DNA of 64,000 bases from JAGNHN01 sp964590645 (GTDB lineage Bacteria > Bacteroidota > Bacteroidia > Bacteroidales > JAGNHN01): positions 106,290-170,289 of the forward strand of contig CAZPYJ010000005.1 of the NCBI GenBank assembly GCA_964590645.1, read 5' to 3'. The position numbers and the translations under genes are program-made. Below, piece after piece: positions 17,124 to 25,197 of this stretch (position 1 is the first letter of the stretch; every line of letters starts with the position of its first letter). The notes below the pieces were generated by a model. It saw only the letters and a program-made list of their open reading frames with translations. It was not told the origin of the DNA and did not search any database.

Positions 17124-18170
17124 TTACTCGACAATGCTGACCGGATCTCCGTCCATCAGACGGGCCTGGCCGGCGATGATCAGTTGCATCCCGCTTTTGA
17201 GTTCATCGGAGATTACTTCGACCATTTCATCCATACGACTTCCCGGCACCACATCGATCTTTCTGGCCACGCCGTCTTCATTAACAAAAACATAGCGATT
17301 GTTGGTGCCTTCCTGTTTCACGATGGCAATGGCCGGCACACGCAGGGCAGGTGCCGTACCCAGCATTATCCTGACCCTGGCAAACATCCCCGGCCGTAAC
17401 TTTTCACCGGGATTGTCCACGCGGACCTCCACCCGAAATGTCCGGGTCATCGCATCAATGGTGGGATAGACTTTTTCGATTACTCCGGAAAAAGTCATTT
17501 CGGGATAAATATCGGAAAAGACCCCTGCTGTCATTCCTTCACAGATCAGCGGGAAATAGCGCTCTGAAATGCTCACCCGGGCCTTGAGGGGAGATATCTG
17601 CATCAGGGTCAGCACGGCGGCTTTGCCCGCCTGGGTATTAGGTGCACCCGAGTACAGCTCTCCCGATTCATAATAGGTATCGGTGACCAAACCCGAGAAA
17701 GGGGCGGTAAGGGTGGTGTTCTCCTCCAGATAGGCCACATTGGTCTCGGCCATCTCAAAAGCCATTTTGGCCTGATCCAATTGCTGCTTGGCAATGCTCT
17801 GCTGGCGGAAAAGAGTGTCGAGCCGTGCATAGTTCCTCCGGGCATCCTCCAGTTGCAGGCGGGCCTGATTGAGCTGGGTGCGGTCCATTTCCACCAGAAC
17901 CTGTCCTTGTTTTACGCGCTCGGCCGCTTCCACATTGATTTTCTGAATGCGTCCGGGCTGGGCCGGTGCATAGTGCAATTCCTCGTATGCCATCAGGTTT
18001 GCGGTGTATTCCAGTGTGCGTTCAATGCTATCTTCGGAAAGCTGCATCACACGCACCGGGCGACTTTCTTTCTCCGCATCTGCTGCGGAGGGTGTTTGGG
18101 AAGCATTGTCGCATCCGAAAGCCAACACTGCCAGCAAGGCAAAGGGAATTATTTTTTGAAAGCTTTTCAT
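17124..18170 (-). CDS. RND efflux periplasmic adaptor lipoprotein
   Basis: A 348-residue membrane-fusion protein. The lipobox FGC (Cys20) anchors it in the inner membrane. Domains in order: beta-barrel strand plus first lipoyl half (APAQPGRIQKINVEAAERVKQGQVLVEMD, about 67-96), a short coiled-coil hairpin (97-150), second lipoyl half (LTAPFSGLVTDTYYESGELY), beta-barrel (about 200-280, PGEKLRPGMFARV) and a membrane-proximal domain. It joins the RND permease to the TolC channel. The stop is 36 nt before the permease start and its start 9 nt after the tolC-like stop, all on the minus strand. Confidence 0.94.
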   Translation of the reverse strand: MKSFQKIIPFALLAVLAFGCDNASQTPSAADAEKESRPVRVMQLSEDSIERTLEYTANLMAYEELHYAPAQPGRIQKINVEAAERVKQGQVLVEMDRTQLNQARLQLEDARRNYARLDTLFRQQSIAKQQLDQAKMAFEMAETNVAYLEENTTLTAPFSGLVTDTYYESGELYSGAPNTQAGKAAVLTLMQISPLKARVSISERYFPLICEGMTAGVFSDIYPEMTFSGVIEKVYPTIDAMTRTFRVEVRVDNPGEKLRPGMFARVRIMLGTAPALRVPAIAIVKQEGTNNRYVFVNEDGVARKIDVVPGSRMDEMVEVISDELKSGMQLIIAGQARLMDGDPVSIVE

Positions 18171-18178
18171 TGGAAAGA

Positions 18179-19588
18179 TTATAACTGATTATACAATTTG
18201 TTGATTTTCAGGCGGGCCTGCAGCAATTCCATCGCAGCGCTCAGGTAATTGCTTTCGGCTTGCAGGTATTGTGTATTGGCCTGGGTAAGCTCCAGACTGG
18301 AGATCACGCCCTGGCGGTATTTATTGGTCATACTGTTGCGCAGGCGGGCTGCTACCTTCACATTCTCCTGTTGAAGTTGGTAATTGTCGAGGGCTGCCAT
18401 CAACTCATTGCGCAACTGATTGTCTTGCAGTTTCAATTGCTCCGAAACAATTTCGCGGTCCCGTCGGGCCTGGTCCAGGGCAATTTTCGACTTCTCGAGC
18501 CGGGCTTTGCGCATCCCACTGGAATAGATGGGGATGCTCAGGTTGAGGCCGGCGGCGTGGTTCGGACTCAGGTCGAAGCCGGTGGTGAGGAGTTTTTCGG
18601 TATAGCTGTAAAAACCCGTCAGGCTGGGGGCATAGGCCCATTTCTCCATATCCACCTGCTTTTCCTGAAGGCGTTCTCTGGTTTGAATCATTCGATAGTT
18701 TGGATGTTGTTCCAGCGGAAAATTGCTGGCAAGGATACGGGTGGCTTCCTCTGCCGGGAGCAGGGCCGAGAGCGGGCTGCTTAGCAATACTTCGCGGTCG
18801 CTTTCAAGGCCAAGTTGGAAACGCAACATATTATAGCTAAGCAGAATGCCGCGTTCCATCGCCTGCTTCTGGTTGCGCAGCTGGGCCAGGCTCACACTGA
18901 TCTGATCCACATCTGTCTGCTCGGCCAATCCGGCCTGGTACATATTTTCGGTATGCTGACGCACTTCTTCCAGCAGGCCGATGTTTTCTTCCAGCACCTG
19001 ATCCAGGGCTTCGTTCACCAGAATGAGATAATAGGTTCCCGAAACACTTTCTTTTACGTCAAGGGTGGAGAGGTCGGCGCTTTGCCTGGTGAGTTCTTCT
19101 GCCATCCTTGCCGTTTGAAGGCTGGCCCAATACTGGCCGCTGAAGAGAAGCTGTGAAAGCTGGAGCTGGGCGTTCGACTGGTCGGTCATCTCTATCGTGG
19201 TGGAAGAAGCAGAAGCAGAGGTAAGCGCTTCCAGAATCTTCAGCACTTCAATATCCCCGGCATCCAGCTTGGTAAAATCGATCTGCGGAAGCTGGGTTTG
19301 TCCAACCCCGCTAAATTCCAGGATGGCCTCATAATTGAAATTGGTCATATAATCCAGCTTTCCACTCACCTGGGGAAGGCCCTGTGCCCTGGCTTCCTTG
19401 AATTGCTGCTGAGCGATGCCCACCTCTGCCCGGGCATTCTGAAGGCTCAGATTGTGTTCCAGGGCGTATTCCTGCGCTTGCTCCAGGGAAAGGCGCAAAG
19501 GGGCCTGCTGTGCCTGAAGGGGCGCCAGGATCAGGATGGGCAGGAGCCTGAGTAGAAGAATCATTCGGTTCATATTGTTCGGTAACAT
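18179..19588 (-). CDS. TolC-family outer-membrane efflux channel
   Basis: A 469-residue TolC-type protein with a signal peptide (cleavage near AQAQQA, about residue 27). Two internally related halves of long helices are seen: LSLEQAQEYALEHNLSLQNARAEVGIAQQQFKEARAQGLPQV at the start, and a repeat after about residue 230 (LSIPIYSSGMRKARLEKSKIALDQARRD). It provides the outer-membrane exit duct for the pump encoded downstream. The gene follows the regulator by 27 nt and belongs to the same minus-strand operon. Confidence 0.94.
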   Translation of the reverse strand: MLPNNMNRMILLLRLLPILILAPLQAQQAPLRLSLEQAQEYALEHNLSLQNARAEVGIAQQQFKEARAQGLPQVSGKLDYMTNFNYEAILEFSGVGQTQLPQIDFTKLDAGDIEVLKILEALTSASASSTTIEMTDQSNAQLQLSQLLFSGQYWASLQTARMAEELTRQSADLSTLDVKESVSGTYYLILVNEALDQVLEENIGLLEEVRQHTENMYQAGLAEQTDVDQISVSLAQLRNQKQAMERGILLSYNMLRFQLGLESDREVLLSSPLSALLPAEEATRILASNFPLEQHPNYRMIQTRERLQEKQVDMEKWAYAPSLTGFYSYTEKLLTTGFDLSPNHAAGLNLSIPIYSSGMRKARLEKSKIALDQARRDREIVSEQLKLQDNQLRNELMAALDNYQLQQENVKVAARLRNSMTNKYRQGVISSLELTQANTQYLQAESNYLSAAMELLQARLKINKLYNQL

Positions 19589-19614
19589 TTGAACAGGATA
19601 TTTAGGTTCACGTA

Positions 19615-20082
19615 TTATTTATTATGAAGATAGCTTGTTTTGAGCCGCTCCATTTCTGCCAGAAAGAAGTCGGTGATTTGCTGCAGTTCTTTAAAAAAGA
19701 GGACCGTTCGTGTATTGGGATTGGCTTTCAGGTCGCAGATCTTTTGCATATTGTCGCGCTTGAGCGTCAGGGCTTTCTTGATCTCCTCGAAGAGGTAAAA
19801 AGGCTCCTGTACCTTGATCCTGAAATAGCGTTTACGTTCGCCCGGACGGGTAATATACTCCACTATGCCTTTTATTTGCAGCGTGTTAAGCGCGAGGCTT
19901 GCCGAGCTTTTGCTAATGTTCAGCTCTGCCACGATCTCATCAAAAGCATACTCTTCCCTGTCCATTACCATCAATAGAGCCATTACGCGGGCCGTCACCG
20001 GTTGCATCCCTTCCTGCTCTGCCTGCCTCCCGATGCTTTCCACCAATTCCTTCTGCAAGCGAATTCTGTCTTCTGTATTCAT
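19615..20082 (-). CDS. GbsR/MarR-type transcriptional regulator
   Basis: A 155-residue cytoplasmic winged-helix protein. The recognition region reads YAFDEIVAELNISKSSASLALNTLQIKGIVEYITRPGERKRYF (about 56-98), typical of the GbsR-like MarR subgroup, followed by a helical dimerisation part. It is the first gene of the efflux operon and its promoter overlaps a dyad, so it is probably an autorepressor released by pump substrates (inference). The C-terminal residues LKTSYLHNK end cleanly. Confidence 0.88.
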   Translation of the reverse strand: MNTEDRIRLQKELVESIGRQAEQEGMQPVTARVMALLMVMDREEYAFDEIVAELNISKSSASLALNTLQIKGIVEYITRPGERKRYFRIKVQEPFYLFEEIKKALTLKRDNMQKICDLKANPNTRTVLFFKELQQITDFFLAEMERLKTSYLHNK

Positions 20083-20101
20083 CTCAGCTTTGTTTGGGGA
20101 G

Positions 20102-20143
20102 CAAAACTACAAGAAGCCTTGTTTTGTTCAATATTTGTCGAAC
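20102..20143 (-). promoter_or_regulatory. Promoter and candidate operator of the efflux operon
   Basis: Reading on the minus strand, TTG at 20131-20129 and TAGTTTTG at 20109-20102 are 19 nt apart, matching the Bacteroidota -33/-7 form. A dyad GTTC-N10-GAAC (20126-20143) covers the -33 box, a fitting place for a repressor. The regulator start is 20 nt downstream of the -7 box. Confidence 0.6.
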
Positions 20144-20268
20144 TAAAAAAACTTAAAAAGAGGCTTTGTCTCAAAATGAAACGATAATGCCGGAAAAAAG
20201 GATGGGACTGTTTTATGGAATCTTTCCGGGGCTTGCATCTCAATCATACAAACCAAATACGCAAAGAG

Positions 20269-20940
20269 ATGAAAGCAAGAACAAAATTTCACGCCCTGGA
20301 ACGGAGACGGCCTGTTTTCTTTCAAATCGGAATGATTATCGCCCTCTCCCTGAGCTTGTTGGCCTTTGAATGGAAAACCACCCGCAATCTGATGACCCTC
20401 ACTGCCGGGATTCCCCGCGAAGGCCTGGAAGAGATCGCAGAGGTGAGTGTACATAAGAAAATAGAAAAGCCACTTCCTAAGCCCAAGCCCACCATCCTGT
20501 TCAATACCATCACCGATGATATTAAGGTAGATGATCCGGATATCTTCAATCCGGAGGATCATCTCGGGAAAGAAATTGAACCCTGGGTACCGCCCCTGCC
20601 TGAGGAGCAGCCGGAAGATGGGGATGAGCCCTTTCTGATCGTGGAATCAATGCCCTCCTTTCCCGGGGGTCATATTGCAATGCTCCGCTTCCTGAAGGAA
20701 AACATCCGCTATCCGCGTGTGGCCCTGGAGAGCAATATCTCGGGCGTGGTACACCTGAGCTTTGTGATCGGGCGCGACGGCAGTGTCTATAACATCAAAG
20801 TACTGCGGGGCATTGGCGGAGGCTGCGATGAAGAGGCCGTTCGTGTGGTGGAGATGATGCCCCCCTGGATTCCGGGGAAGCAGAGAGGCAAGGCCGTCAA
20901 TGTGGCCTTCAACCTGCCCGTCAGTTTTATATTGCGCTAA
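20269..20940 (+). CDS. TonB-family energy transducer
   Basis: About 223 residues. The ATG at 20269 gives a short basic N-terminus then one membrane helix (FFQIGMIIALSLSLLAF, about 16-34); an upstream ATG at 20215 would add 18 residues. A Pro/Lys/Asp-rich periplasmic linker (KPLPKPKPTILF and following) leads to a TonB C-terminal domain (about 140-223): SMPSFPGGHIAMLRFL, YPRVALESNISGVVHLSFVIGRDGSVYNIKVLRGIGGGCDEEAVRVV. TonB proteins transmit proton-motive force to outer-membrane receptors. It is 19 nt upstream of the VIT-VWA-TonB gene and shares the M-P-x-F-P-G-G motif with it. Confidence 0.88.
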   Translation: MKARTKFHALERRRPVFFQIGMIIALSLSLLAFEWKTTRNLMTLTAGIPREGLEEIAEVSVHKKIEKPLPKPKPTILFNTITDDIKVDDPDIFNPEDHLGKEIEPWVPPLPEEQPEDGDEPFLIVESMPSFPGGHIAMLRFLKENIRYPRVALESNISGVVHLSFVIGRDGSVYNIKVLRGIGGGCDEEAVRVVEMMPPWIPGKQRGKAVNVAFNLPVSFILR

Positions 20941-20959
20941 TCCTTAAAAACATAATACG

Positions 20960-23290
20960 ATGAAAAAATCCATTGTTTCTTTTATTCATTTGCTGCTGAT
21001 CCTGTGTTTTCCCTGGGTATTGTCTGCCCAGGGAGAAGCCGCCACGGCCTCTGAATCTCCATATTTTCAAGTCCTGAATGAAGATGCCACACCGGGGCAT
21101 TTCCCCTTAAGATCGACCAATGCCAGGGTGCATATTGCCGGGATCATCGCAGATGTGGTGATCACCCAGGAATATGAAAACAAGGGGGATGCCCCGATAG
21201 AGGCGGTTTATGTCTTTCCGGCTTCCACCCGTGCGGCGGTGTATGCAATGCAGATGCAGATTGGGGAAAGGGTGATACGGGCGGAGATCCGTGAGCGGGA
21301 AGCGGCGCGGGCAGCCTACCAGCAGGCGAAGGAAGAAGGCCGCAGTGCATCCCTTTTGGAGCAGCACAAACCCAATGTCTTTCAAATGAACGTGGCCAAT
21401 ATCCTGCCCGGGGATGTCATCCGGGTGGAACTGCGCTATACCGAATACCTCCTTCCGGAAGCCGGTACTTATACTTTCCTCTTCCCAACCGTAGTGGGGC
21501 CGCGCTTTTCCGATGGCAGCACGCAGGAGCCGGGTGGCAATGCCTGGTTGGAGAATCCTTATACTTCCGAAGGGGTAGCACCTCTGTATGATTTTGACAT
21601 AGAAGTAGATATTGAAGCCCCGATGCCCATAAGGGATTTGCGGTGCACCTCGCACAAGATCGAAACAGACTGGAAGGAAAACAAGCGTGTTTCTGTGGCA
21701 TTGGCAGCGGGTGAAAGCAAGGGGGGCAATCGTGATTTCATTTTGGAATACCGCCTCAGGGGCAGGGAAATGCAGTCGGGGGTGCTTTTCTCTTCCACCG
21801 GGAAGGAGCAGTTCTTTATGGCGATGATCCAGCCCCCGGAGCGGGTGGCAGCGGAGCATATCCCTCCCCGGGAGTATGTCTTTATTATTGATGTTTCCGG
21901 TTCTATGCGCGGCTTCCCGCTGGATGTATCTAAAGCCTTGATCACAAAACTCCTGGATGGCCTCCGTCCGCAGGACCGTTTCAATATCCTTTTCTTCGCT
22001 TCCTCCAATGCTTCCTTTGCCCCTGCTTCCGTTCCGGCCACTTTTGAAAACAGAGGGGAAGCGCTGAAGATGCTGAACACATACAGCGGCGGCGGAGGAA
22101 CCCAATTATTGCCGGCTTTGGAAACCGCCCTGAAAATGCCTGCCACCGCCGAGGTGGCCCGCAGCTTTGTGATCATCACGGATGGCTATGTGCACGTGGA
22201 AAGTCAGGCCTTCGACCTGATCCGGAAAAACCTGGGCACGGCCAATTTTTTCACCTTTGGCATCGGCAGTTCTGTCAATCATTTTTTACTGGAAGGGATG
22301 GCCCGGGTGGGCAAGGGAGAGACTTTCCTGGTGACCGGTTCCGGCGAAGCAAAAGAAAAGGCGGAGCGTTTCAGGAAATATGTGGAGGCCCCGGTGCTCA
22401 GCAGGGTGGAGATTGCTTTTGAGGGCCTGGACGCCTATGATGTGGAACCGGCTGATTTGCACGATGTCTTCTCCGACCGCCCGCTAATGGTGGTAGGGAA
22501 ATACCGGGGAGAGGCCAGGGGCAGCATCATTTTGAAAGGCCATAGTGGGAAAGGGCCATACCAGCAGCAGCTCAGTATAGACCAATTGAGGAAAGGGGAA
22601 TCCGACAATGCTGCCTTGAAATACCTCTGGGCGCGGGAGAGGATCCGCTGGATGGACGATTATGCCCTGGCCGGTTTTGCCTTGCCCGGGCACAAGGAGC
22701 AGATCCTGGGATTGGCATTGGAGTACAATCTGTTGACCCGCTTCACTTCCTTCATCGCCATTGATTCGGAGGTACGCAATGCGGGCGGGCAACAGCAAAC
22801 CGTGGTACAGCCTCTGCCGCTTCCCCAGGGGGTGAGCGATGCAGCCACCGCCAATATCGTGACGGTACAGGGGGTGAATGCGAGCTATGCCCCACAGGGC
22901 GGAAGTGAGAAGATTATCCGCACAAACTCCTTGATGTTGGAAGATGTGGCCCTGGATGTGGTGTCTGAGGCGGAAGTGGTTTTCAATATTGTGGAAACGA
23001 TGCCCACTTTCCCGGGCGGGGAGGAGGCGCTTCAGCGCTTTGTCCGTCAGCACTTTATCTATCCTGATTTTCTGAAGATGAGCGGATTAAACGGAGAGGT
23101 GCGCTTGCATTTCTTTGTGGAGGTGGATGGCAGTCTGAGCGGGCTGAAAGTAGTGCAGGCTTTGCATCCTGAAATCGACAAGGCGGTGATGGAAGCTTTG
23201 CGACAGAGCAGCGGGCAATGGCAGCCTGGCCGACAGGGCAGCAAAGCGGTGCGTGCTGCCTATACATTTGTTTTCAGGGTGTTGCGATAA
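20960..23290 (+). CDS. VIT-VWA protein fused to a TonB C-terminal domain
   Basis: A 776-residue exported protein. A signal peptide (1-23) is followed by a VIT domain (about 35-160, with VVITQEYENKGDAPIEAVYVFP and REAARAAYQQAKEEGRSASLLEQ), a von Willebrand A domain at about 300-480 whose MIDAS motif is DVSGSMRG, a linker, and a TonB C-terminal domain at about 672-776 (MPTFPGGEEALQRFV ... YPDFLKMSGLNGEVRLHFFVEVDGS). VIT-VWA proteins bind metal-dependent protein ligands, while TonB C-terminal domains contact receptors; their fusion suggests a periplasmic or surface protein that engages a TonB-dependent partner. The gene is in an operon with the TonB protein. Confidence 0.88.
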   Translation: MKKSIVSFIHLLLILCFPWVLSAQGEAATASESPYFQVLNEDATPGHFPLRSTNARVHIAGIIADVVITQEYENKGDAPIEAVYVFPASTRAAVYAMQMQIGERVIRAEIREREAARAAYQQAKEEGRSASLLEQHKPNVFQMNVANILPGDVIRVELRYTEYLLPEAGTYTFLFPTVVGPRFSDGSTQEPGGNAWLENPYTSEGVAPLYDFDIEVDIEAPMPIRDLRCTSHKIETDWKENKRVSVALAAGESKGGNRDFILEYRLRGREMQSGVLFSSTGKEQFFMAMIQPPERVAAEHIPPREYVFIIDVSGSMRGFPLDVSKALITKLLDGLRPQDRFNILFFASSNASFAPASVPATFENRGEALKMLNTYSGGGGTQLLPALETALKMPATAEVARSFVIITDGYVHVESQAFDLIRKNLGTANFFTFGIGSSVNHFLLEGMARVGKGETFLVTGSGEAKEKAERFRKYVEAPVLSRVEIAFEGLDAYDVEPADLHDVFSDRPLMVVGKYRGEARGSIILKGHSGKGPYQQQLSIDQLRKGESDNAALKYLWARERIRWMDDYALAGFALPGHKEQILGLALEYNLLTRFTSFIAIDSEVRNAGGQQQTVVQPLPLPQGVSDAATANIVTVQGVNASYAPQGGSEKIIRTNSLMLEDVALDVVSEAEVVFNIVETMPTFPGGEEALQRFVRQHFIYPDFLKMSGLNGEVRLHFFVEVDGSLSGLKVVQALHPEIDKAVMEALRQSSGQWQPGRQGSKAVRAAYTFVFRVLR

Positions 23291-23316
23291 GATTATTTTG
23301 AGTAGCCCAGTTGTCC

Positions 23317-23351
23317 CCAGTTGTCCGTAGGCTTTGCCTGCGGACAACTGG
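23317..23351 (+). terminator. Strong hairpin after the VIT-VWA gene
   Basis: A 16-bp stem from CCAGTTGTCCGTAGGC to GCCTGCGGACAACTGG with a 3-nt loop and one G-U pair, 26 nt after the stop. No T-run follows, so it may be a bidirectional or repeat-derived terminator. A related hairpin with the same GTTGTCCG/CGGACAAC arms lies at about 25110-25138. Confidence 0.55.
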
Positions 23352-23490
23352 GCTAAGTAATAGGTCAGAAGTCATAAGTAAGAAGTCATAAGGATGGGAG
23401 GCGGGATTTTAAACTGTTGCTGTTGCTCTATGCGCTTGCATTAAAAAGACTTAGTTCGAGTGCGAGTTCGAGTACGAGCACGAAGTAAAA
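23336..23490 (+). repeat. Direct repeat R1 upstream of the serine hydrolase
   Basis: Contains in order GCCTGCGGACA, GGTCAGAAGTCATAAGTAAG, GGGAGGCGGGATTTT, CTGTTGCTGTTGCTCTATG, TTGCATTAAAAAGACTTAG, TTCGAG and CGAAGTAAAA. The same blocks in the same order recur at 24944-25104 with only scattered changes, so R1 and R2 bracket the serine hydrolase gene. Confidence 0.8.
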
Positions 23491-23546
23491 TGTTGAAACC
23501 GATAATATTTGAATTGGTCGTCTGAAGACAAGTTGCTCCATCCGCT

Positions 23547-23570
23547 GTCCGTAGCGTCCACGCTACGGAC
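23547..23570. repeat. Perfect hairpin repeat GTCCGTAGCG/CGCTACGGAC
   Basis: A 10-bp perfect stem with loop TCCA. The identical 24-nt sequence occurs at 44010-44033 and 44119-44142. Confidence 0.8.
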
Positions 23571-23715
23571 CTGTTATTTTTAGGCTACCGCTGTCCCATA
23601 ACAGCAAGAGTTTAGAGCAAGAGCATACAGGGTTTAAACCGTTGCTGTTTCTCTATGCGCTTGCATTAAACAATTGATTTCACAACTCCGCTTTTTTCCG
23701 GCCGGAAATGGGAAA

Positions 23716-23838
23716 ATACATATTTTTAGGCCACAACAACAGCACTGCCCCGCGAAGACAAAATACAGTAGTATGCCCATTCGGCAAACCAGACAGAGCA
23801 TTGCGGGAATGTGTTGTGCATCCGTTAGTGTTAATCAA
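23716..23838 (+). repeat. Copy C of the dispersed hairpin motif
   Basis: Starts ATACATATTTTTAGGCCA, then ACAACAACAGCACTGCCCCGC; the right arm GCGGGAATGTGTTGTGCATC about 50 nt later is an imperfect complement, and CGTTAG closes the element. It lies directly upstream of the serine hydrolase start at 23849. Confidence 0.6.
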
Positions 23839-23848
23839 GAATGAAAGA

Positions 23849-24934
23849 ATGAAAAAGAATTTCAGGGTACAGGAAGAAATTGAATCCACATTCCGCCAAC
23901 AAGTACAAAGGGATCCCAAAGTAAAGAATGCCTATCTGCTTGTCTATTCTGAAAAGCTTGGGATCGACCTCAATATTGCCGAAGGAAAAACCGGAGATAT
24001 TCCGGCAAACCCCAAACAAGCCAACCATCTCGCTTCCGTAGGTAAATTGTTTACCGCCACGGTGATTGGGATGCTGCACGACAAAGAGCTGCTGCATTTT
24101 GAAGACAAAATTGCAAAGTACCTTGATGCAGAACTGATGCGGGATTTGCATATCCATAAGGGCGTAGATTACTCAAAGGAGATCACCATCAAACATTTGT
24201 TGCAACAGACTTCGGGATTGAATGATGTCTTTTTTCCCTTGTTGAAAAAAATGATGGATGATCCTAAGCTTGAAATGAACGTCCGAGAAGCTCTGGAGTG
24301 GGGGAAAACAAATCTTAAACCTGTTGGGAAGCCCGGCCAAAAGCATTTTTATACAGACACAAATTATTATTTGCTGGGTTTGATCATCGAAAGCATCACA
24401 GAGAAGCCTTTCCATATCGCGGTACAGGAAATGATCCTTGATCCTTTGAAAATGGACAATGCCTATATAAGCGGCTTCTCAGAACCCAAAAACAAAGCCC
24501 AGTATCCACCGGCGCATATTTTCCTTTTCAACACCAATTTGATTGAAAATAAACGAATAGCAAACATTGACTATGCCGGAGGAGGGATGGTGGCCCCTTT
24601 GAGCGAATACCTGATTTTTATGAAAGCATTGGTTCAGGGTCAACTGGTAAAGGAAGCTACCTTGAGCAAAATGATTTATGATGATATTAAGATGGGCTTT
24701 CCAGCCATTGGGTTTGATTATGGCTATTCCATCTGGAAGCCCAAAGCCATTCCATTGCTAATGCCCAAGCGGTATTTTTGCTGGGGGTGTGTTGGGATTA
24801 CCGGTGCCTTTATGTTCTTCCATCCGAAAACGGAGGCCTATGTTATCGGTACGTTCAACGACAAGTCCTATACCTCTAAAGCCTTGAGATTTATGCTGAT
24901 GAAGGTTATTAAGCCTTTATTGAAAGTGAATTAA
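23849..24934 (+). CDS. Serine hydrolase, class C beta-lactamase-like
   Basis: About 361 residues from the ATG at 23849 (MKKNFRVQEEIEST); an earlier in-frame ATG at 23708 would lie in the repeat and is unlikely. The catalytic Ser-x-x-Lys is S63-V-G-K66 (NHLASVGKLFTA), the second motif is YTDTNYYLLGL near residue 168, and the third region reads CWGCVGITGAF where the family usually has H-x-G. The fold matches beta-lactamase/D-alanyl-D-alanine carboxypeptidase-like hydrolases, whose substrates range from peptidoglycan to esters. No signal peptide is seen, so a cytoplasmic esterase or peptidase is likely. The gene stands between two long direct repeats. Confidence 0.88.
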   Translation: MKKNFRVQEEIESTFRQQVQRDPKVKNAYLLVYSEKLGIDLNIAEGKTGDIPANPKQANHLASVGKLFTATVIGMLHDKELLHFEDKIAKYLDAELMRDLHIHKGVDYSKEITIKHLLQQTSGLNDVFFPLLKKMMDDPKLEMNVREALEWGKTNLKPVGKPGQKHFYTDTNYYLLGLIIESITEKPFHIAVQEMILDPLKMDNAYISGFSEPKNKAQYPPAHIFLFNTNLIENKRIANIDYAGGGMVAPLSEYLIFMKALVQGQLVKEATLSKMIYDDIKMGFPAIGFDYGYSIWKPKAIPLLMPKRYFCWGCVGITGAFMFFHPKTEAYVIGTFNDKSYTSKALRFMLMKVIKPLLKVN

Positions 24935-24943
24935 AACAGCCCG

Positions 24944-25104
24944 GCCTGCGGACAAGGCTTAGGTAATAGGTCAGAAGTCATAAGTAAGAGGTCATAAGTA
25001 AGAAGTCATAAGGAGGGGAGGCAGGATTTTTAACTGTTGCTGTTGCTCTATGCTCTTGCATTAAAAAGACTTAGTTCGAGCACGATTGCGATTACGAAGT
25101 AAAA
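24944..25104 (+). repeat. Direct repeat R2 downstream of the serine hydrolase
   Basis: Second copy of the repeat at 23336-23490, beginning 10 nt after the serine hydrolase stop. The internal block AAGTCATAAGTAAGAGGTC/ATAAGTAAGAAGTCATAAGG shows an extra unit, explaining the slightly greater length. Confidence 0.8.
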
Positions 25105-25197
25105 AATCAGTTGTCCGTAAGCTGTGCCTGCGGACAACCTGGCAATCCTAATTCAGCGATAGGCTCTCCTTTTTCAATCAAAAAGCACGAATCAACA

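Larger units (their letters stand above)
23291..23848. other. Gene-free repeat-rich stretch before the serine hydrolase
   Basis: No credible gene. It holds a long hairpin (23317-23351), a 155-nt repeat unit that recurs after the next gene, a short-period GAGTTCGAGT-type run (about 23457-23485), the hairpin GTCCGTAGCG/CGCTACGGAC at 23547-23570, a second copy of CTCTATGCGCTTGCATTAAA near 23650, and copy C of the dispersed hairpin motif from 23716. Confidence 0.8.

Noticed and set aside
21107..22179. Minus-strand open frames (up to 332 codons) within the VIT-VWA gene
   Set aside because: The plus strand encodes VIT, VWA and TonB domains; the antisense translation is low in family-like features.
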